Shown here piece after piece: positions 10,695 through 14,072 of a DNA stretch of 14,072 bases (positions are counted from its first letter, which is position 1; the number at the start of each line of letters is the position of its first letter). Position numbers and translations under genes: made by a program. Origin of the DNA: Truepera sp. (lineage in GTDB: Bacteria > Deinococcota > Deinococci > Deinococcales > Trueperaceae); the NCBI GenBank assembly GCA_018333775.1, contig JAGXSO010000025.1, positions 1 through 14,072 on the forward strand. Direction: 5' to 3'. The notes under the pieces were generated by a model. That model was not told the origin of the DNA. It ran no database searches and worked only from the letters and a program-made list of their open reading frames with translations.

Positions 10695-13600
10695 CTAGCG
10701 CCCCTGGCGCTGCAAATAGTCCAGCACCACGCGATTGTAGTAGACCGCCAAGAACCGCCTGCGCAACAGCGGGTCGGCTAGCTGTTCGGCCTGACGCCGG
10801 ATTTCGACCCCGGCCAGTTCAGCTTGCGCTATCGCCTCGTCGTGCCGGTCGTTGGCAGCCAGCGCCAGAATATGGGCGGCCCGCACTGCCGTAATGATGG
10901 TATCCATGGACTGAGTTGGCACGGTAGCAAAGGCTTGAGAGGCCGCCTCCAGCCCAGCCTCGGGCTTATCAAGAGCCAGCAGCGCCTGGCTCTTGACCGC
11001 TAGAGCCAGGGCATAAAAGCCGGGCGAGGCCGCTCGGTGGCGTTCGGTCAGCCCTTGGGAGGCCCTAAGCACCCCCTCGGGATCGTTAGCAAAATAGCAC
11101 TCTACTAGCTTGAAGGCTAGGGCATAGGTGCTCAGGCGGTGGTTACCGAGCGCCTCACCGATAGCATGGGCCCGCTCGAGCTCCTCTCGGGCCTGCGCCA
11201 GCCGTCCCAGGCTAATGAGCGCATAGCCGAAATTGGCCCTGGCAAACCCTTCAATGCTGCGAAAGCCGCTCTGCGTGGCGTGCTGCACCGCCCGCGTAAG
11301 CGTCTGTACGGCAGCAGCGAAGTCGCCGGTGCGGAGCTCTAGGGTAGCCAAGCTATCGAGCGCCATTGCCATAAGGGCCGGGTCGCGGCTCTCGCGGGCG
11401 TATTGCAGCGCCGACTCAATCTCCTGTCGGCTCACCTCGTAGCGCTCATCTATGTCGCGGGTGTTAAAGCGCTGTACATAGGCATCGAACAACGCCACCG
11501 GGTCGCCCACGGCGTGCGCCTCAGTCAGCGCCTGCTGCACGAGGTCAAGGGCCTCTTGTGGCTGCCCGCTCACCGAGCAGACCGCCGACAGGCCGCATAG
11601 CGCCCGCACCCTCACCGCCGAGGGAGGGCTCGAGCCCGCCAGCACGCGGTCAAACGCCTCTCTAGCGCGCCCATACTCCCCTTCGTTCCAGGCCTGCTGG
11701 CCAACCTCCGCCCAGTAGGCTAGTACCTGCTCCGCGGGCAGGCGGTCGATGAGGGCGCTCAGTTCGGCGTGACCGGCCTGGTACTCTTCCCACCGGCCCA
11801 AGCGTTGCAGCAGTTGAAGCCGGCGGAGCAGCAGCTCGCCCCGCTGTGCTACCGGGACGTCGATCTGCCGACAGGCCGCCAGCGCACTGGCCAAGTGCTG
11901 GCTAGCGCTCTGCATGGCGGTGCGGCCCAGCGCACGCTCCGCCGCCAGCGAGGCATACCGGATCACGGCCTCCCAGTCCTCCGCCCCTTCAGCGTGGCTC
12001 AGCAGCCGTTCGGCTTCAGTCCCCTCCACCGCCTGCCAGGCGGCAAGAGCCCGGCGGTGATAGCTGCGCAAGCGGCGCTTGGACAGTTGGCTGATAACAA
12101 AACGTGCCAAGGTGCGGCTCGGCAGCGTCAGGCAATCGCTAGCAGCCGCATCCTCAGCCAGCAGCCCGGCCTGAACCAGGCCGCGCACTTCGTCTAACAG
12201 CAGCTCTTCAGGATAGGAGACCACCCGGTGCAATACGGCATACGGGAAGGTCGGGCCGATCACCGCAGCTAGCGCCAGCAGCTCGCGCGCTTCAGGGCTA
12301 AAGAGGGAAAGTCGGCGCGCTAGCGCCTGACCGAGATCCGGCGTGATCGCCGGAGGGGTGGCAGCCACTACTTGCCAGGCGTCGCCCTGCCAACGGAGCG
12401 CCCCTTCAGCCAGCATGGTCTGCACCAGTTGCTCGAGTATCAGCGGGTGTCCGCCACTCTCTCGGTGCAGGGTGGGGGCTAGCTGCTCGGCCACTCCGGC
12501 ATCACCTAGCCCGGCGGCCAAAAAGGCCTGGGTTTCCGCCAGCGACAACGGGTGCAGGTTAAGGGTGATGATCCGCTCTGCGGGGAACGAGCGCCACAAG
12601 TCACCTACATCGTGATCGCTTACGTCGGCGTGCGGATCGATGGTGAAGATGAACAAGAGCGGTGCCTGCTGCAAGTTTGCCAGCAGATGACGCAGGAGCA
12701 GCAGGCTGGCCTCGTCGCACCACTGTAACTGGTCAATCACCATCATTATGGGAAGCTCCGCGCTACAGCGGCGCATCAGCTCGAGCCAGCCGACAAAGAG
12801 CCGCTGACGCTGTACGTAAAGAGCTTCCTCAGCGGGCAGCGCCGCCAGAGGTAAGGCCGGCTCCGGCAGCAATCCTCGCAACGGATCGTAAGCCAGCGGC
12901 CAGTCAGGGCTACACTTGCTCAGTGCCTGAACCAACGGCGCCAGCGGCACCCGAACTGTCTGTGACGCGCTACCGTAGCGCCAGCCAAAGCCTTGGAGCT
13001 GGGCCATAGCTAACAGCTCTTCAATGACCTTGCTCATCCCCAACCCGGCTTCACCGCGCACCAACAGCAGCTGCGCCTGCCCCTCCCGCGCTCGTCCCAG
13101 CGCCTCACGCACCGCGTGAAGCGGCGCGTCGTAGCCTACTAGCGGAGGCTCGAGCCAGGCGCCGGGCAGCGGTTCGTGAAACTCGTCAGGCGGGTAGTGC
13201 CGCACCCGGATCAGCACATCGCTGTCATGTTGGGCACAAGCCCGCAGCACCCCGGTAACCTGGGCGCTATGGCGGGGGCGCGCCGCGGGGTCGGGAGCCA
13301 ACAGCTCGGCCACGAGCACATCTAGCTCCGCCGGGGCGCTCGGTACCCGGTCACGCAGACGCAGTAAAGGCAAGGCCTTTAGATCGAAGTCGGGCCGAAA
13401 GGGAAGCTCTCCCGTGAGGTATTCATAAAGCATCACGCCAAGCGCATAGAGGTCGCTGCGGGCATCGCTGCGACGACCCTGAAGCTCAGGAGCGGCATAT
13501 GCCGACTTCTCCCCCCGCAGGGGCCGGTCATTATCAAGGCTAGCCAAGCCAAAATCAGTGATCTTGACCTCGCCCAGCGGCGTAACCAGGATATTCGACG

Positions 13601-13982
13601 GCTTGAGGTTGCGATGCACGATACCGCGGCTATGGACTACCGACAGCACTTCCGCCACATTGGCGAAAATCGCTAAGGTTTCCGCCGGACTAGGCGTAAG
13701 TTGGCTAAGCGGCTCCCCCGGCACGTACTCCATGACTAGATAAGGCTGGGAAGCGCTTAAGTTGTAGTCATAAATCTGTGCAATGCCGGGGTGGCGGAGC
13801 CTGGAGAGCGCCCTAGCTTCGCGCTGAAAGCGGGTGCGTGCCTCACCGCCTCCGCGCAGTAGCTGCTTAATCAACACCTCGCGCTCCTCAGCTATATCGA
13901 AGGCTAAATAGACCAGACCACGGTCATCTCGCTGCAGGTCGCGAAGATAGCGATAGCGACTAGGCAACACCCGACCTAACAC
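10695..13982 (-). CDS. PknK-like Ser/Thr kinase / STAND-type NTPase / TPR protein with degenerate active sites
   Basis: This is a 1095-aa protein with three parts: a Hanks-type kinase domain (about 7-250), an AAA_16/MalT-type NTPase (about 280-640) and a helical TPR region (about 650-1090). The order and length resemble mycobacterial PknK. Kinase residues K39, E55, N130 and DFG (143-145) are present, but the glycine-rich loop is poor (LQRDDRGLVYLAF) and the catalytic HRD is HRN (N125). In the NTPase the P-loop reads GEAGLGMSK, with Met316 where the Walker A lysine belongs, and Walker B reads MMVIDQLQW, with Gln418 in place of the second acidic residue. It is thus probably a pseudoenzyme that binds partners or ligands. 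The GTG start at 13982 has GGAGG 4 bases upstream and a TAAACT box at 13998-14003. It is followed 7 bp later by acpS. No DNA-binding domain is visible. Confidence 0.9.
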   Translation of the reverse strand: MLGRVLPSRYRYLRDLQRDDRGLVYLAFDIAEEREVLIKQLLRGGGEARTRFQREARALSRLRHPGIAQIYDYNLSASQPYLVMEYVPGEPLSQLTPSPAETLAIFANVAEVLSVVHSRGIVHRNLKPSNILVTPLGEVKITDFGLASLDNDRPLRGEKSAYAAPELQGRRSDARSDLYALGVMLYEYLTGELPFRPDFDLKALPLLRLRDRVPSAPAELDVLVAELLAPDPAARPRHSAQVTGVLRACAQHDSDVLIRVRHYPPDEFHEPLPGAWLEPPLVGYDAPLHAVREALGRAREGQAQLLLVRGEAGLGMSKVIEELLAMAQLQGFGWRYGSASQTVRVPLAPLVQALSKCSPDWPLAYDPLRGLLPEPALPLAALPAEEALYVQRQRLFVGWLELMRRCSAELPIMMVIDQLQWCDEASLLLLRHLLANLQQAPLLFIFTIDPHADVSDHDVGDLWRSFPAERIITLNLHPLSLAETQAFLAAGLGDAGVAEQLAPTLHRESGGHPLILEQLVQTMLAEGALRWQGDAWQVVAATPPAITPDLGQALARRLSLFSPEARELLALAAVIGPTFPYAVLHRVVSYPEELLLDEVRGLVQAGLLAEDAAASDCLTLPSRTLARFVISQLSKRRLRSYHRRALAAWQAVEGTEAERLLSHAEGAEDWEAVIRYASLAAERALGRTAMQSASQHLASALAACRQIDVPVAQRGELLLRRLQLLQRLGRWEEYQAGHAELSALIDRLPAEQVLAYWAEVGQQAWNEGEYGRAREAFDRVLAGSSPPSAVRVRALCGLSAVCSVSGQPQEALDLVQQALTEAHAVGDPVALFDAYVQRFNTRDIDERYEVSRQEIESALQYARESRDPALMAMALDSLATLELRTGDFAAAVQTLTRAVQHATQSGFRSIEGFARANFGYALISLGRLAQAREELERAHAIGEALGNHRLSTYALAFKLVECYFANDPEGVLRASQGLTERHRAASPGFYALALAVKSQALLALDKPEAGLEAASQAFATVPTQSMDTIITAVRAAHILALAANDRHDEAIAQAELAGVEIRRQAEQLADPLLRRRFLAVYYNRVVLDYLQRQGR

Positions 13983-13986
13983 AGAA

Positions 13987-14003
13987 CCTCCAGCACGAGT
14001 TTA
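13987..14003 (-). promoter_or_regulatory. Promoter -10 and SD of the kinase-like/acpS operon
   Basis: On the minus strand TAAACT (13998-14003) is followed after 6 bases by GGAGG (13987-13991), then GTG at 13982. The spacing between -10 and SD equals that of the two toxin promoters. The -35 is unclear. Confidence 0.5.
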
Positions 14004-14030
14004 GCATCACTTTACTCACCTTACGCACGC

Positions 14031-14072
14031 TGTCATTGCGACCCTGAGGCAAAGCCGAAGGGGAAGCAATCT
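14031..14072. repeat. REP-like palindromic intergenic repeat (cut by the window edge)
   Basis: The sequence TGTCATTGCGACCCTGAG, then a central GC-rich part, then GGGGAAGCAATCT forms an imperfect hairpin (ATTGC with GCAAT, CCC with GGG). The end pattern TGTCATTGCGA...GAAGCAATCT matches a dispersed intergenic palindrome I recall from several unrelated bacterial genomes. Only this one copy is seen here. Confidence 0.5.

Noticed and set aside
1..14072. CRISPR array, tRNA, rRNA, transposase or integrase gene
   Set aside because: I looked for regularly spaced repeats, tRNA-like cloverleaf segments and transposase motifs on both strands and found none; the toxin-unit duplication shows no flanking insertion sequence.

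Overview
The window looks like a stretch of chromosome from a GC-rich (roughly 60-65%, by eye) Gram-negative-type bacterium, most likely a member of the Deinococcota (Meiothermus/Truepera-like). The reasons are an outer-membrane beta-barrel protein, several promoters whose -10 box lies directly in front of the start codon or the Shine-Dalgarno (SD) sequence (leaderless or near-leaderless mRNAs), a Uma2-family gene, a BFN-family nuclease and a PknK-like kinase/ATPase/TPR protein. The phylum is an inference; no rRNA or other clean phylogenetic marker is present.

Left flank (1-2100): the 3' end of an unknown gene with a strong intrinsic terminator, mreB on the minus strand, a Uma2/DUF820 gene on the plus strand, and about 250 bp holding only a decayed small ORF.

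Centre (2100-7640) is the accessory part. Unit A is a tight plus-strand operon: a 112-aa secreted pro-peptide (Sec signal peptide, then a second leader matching the double-glycine pattern but with Gly-Lys), a 4-TM putative immunity protein, a free-standing exported C39 cysteine peptidase, a small outer-membrane beta-barrel, and a DUF418 membrane protein. Unit B (6111-7640) repeats the promoter, Sec signal and leader of unit A but fuses them to an unrelated, enzyme-like C-terminus. Two small soluble proteins (putative immunity) and a DUF418 fossil follow. The proposal is a bacteriocin/toxin export route of Sec, then periplasmic C39 cleavage, then an outer-membrane barrel, similar in parts to the Pseudomonas Fap amyloid exporter (FapD/FapF). 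It serves at least two interchangeable cargos, and unit B uses unit A's machinery in trans. Between the units lies a frameshifted gene fragment, AcrVA2-like by its PEWCVY motif, cut off where the duplicated segment begins.

Right flank (7622-14072): a GNAT acetyltransferase; a minus-strand pair of inositol-phosphatase-like and DEDD exonuclease genes (the latter with a WYL-like C-terminus); a plus-strand BFN nuclease divergent from them; and a minus-strand operon of a 1095-aa PknK-like protein followed by acpS. The PknK-like protein has lost key catalytic residues in both its kinase and its NTPase domain, so it looks like a pseudoenzyme scaffold. The window ends in part of a REP-like palindromic repeat.
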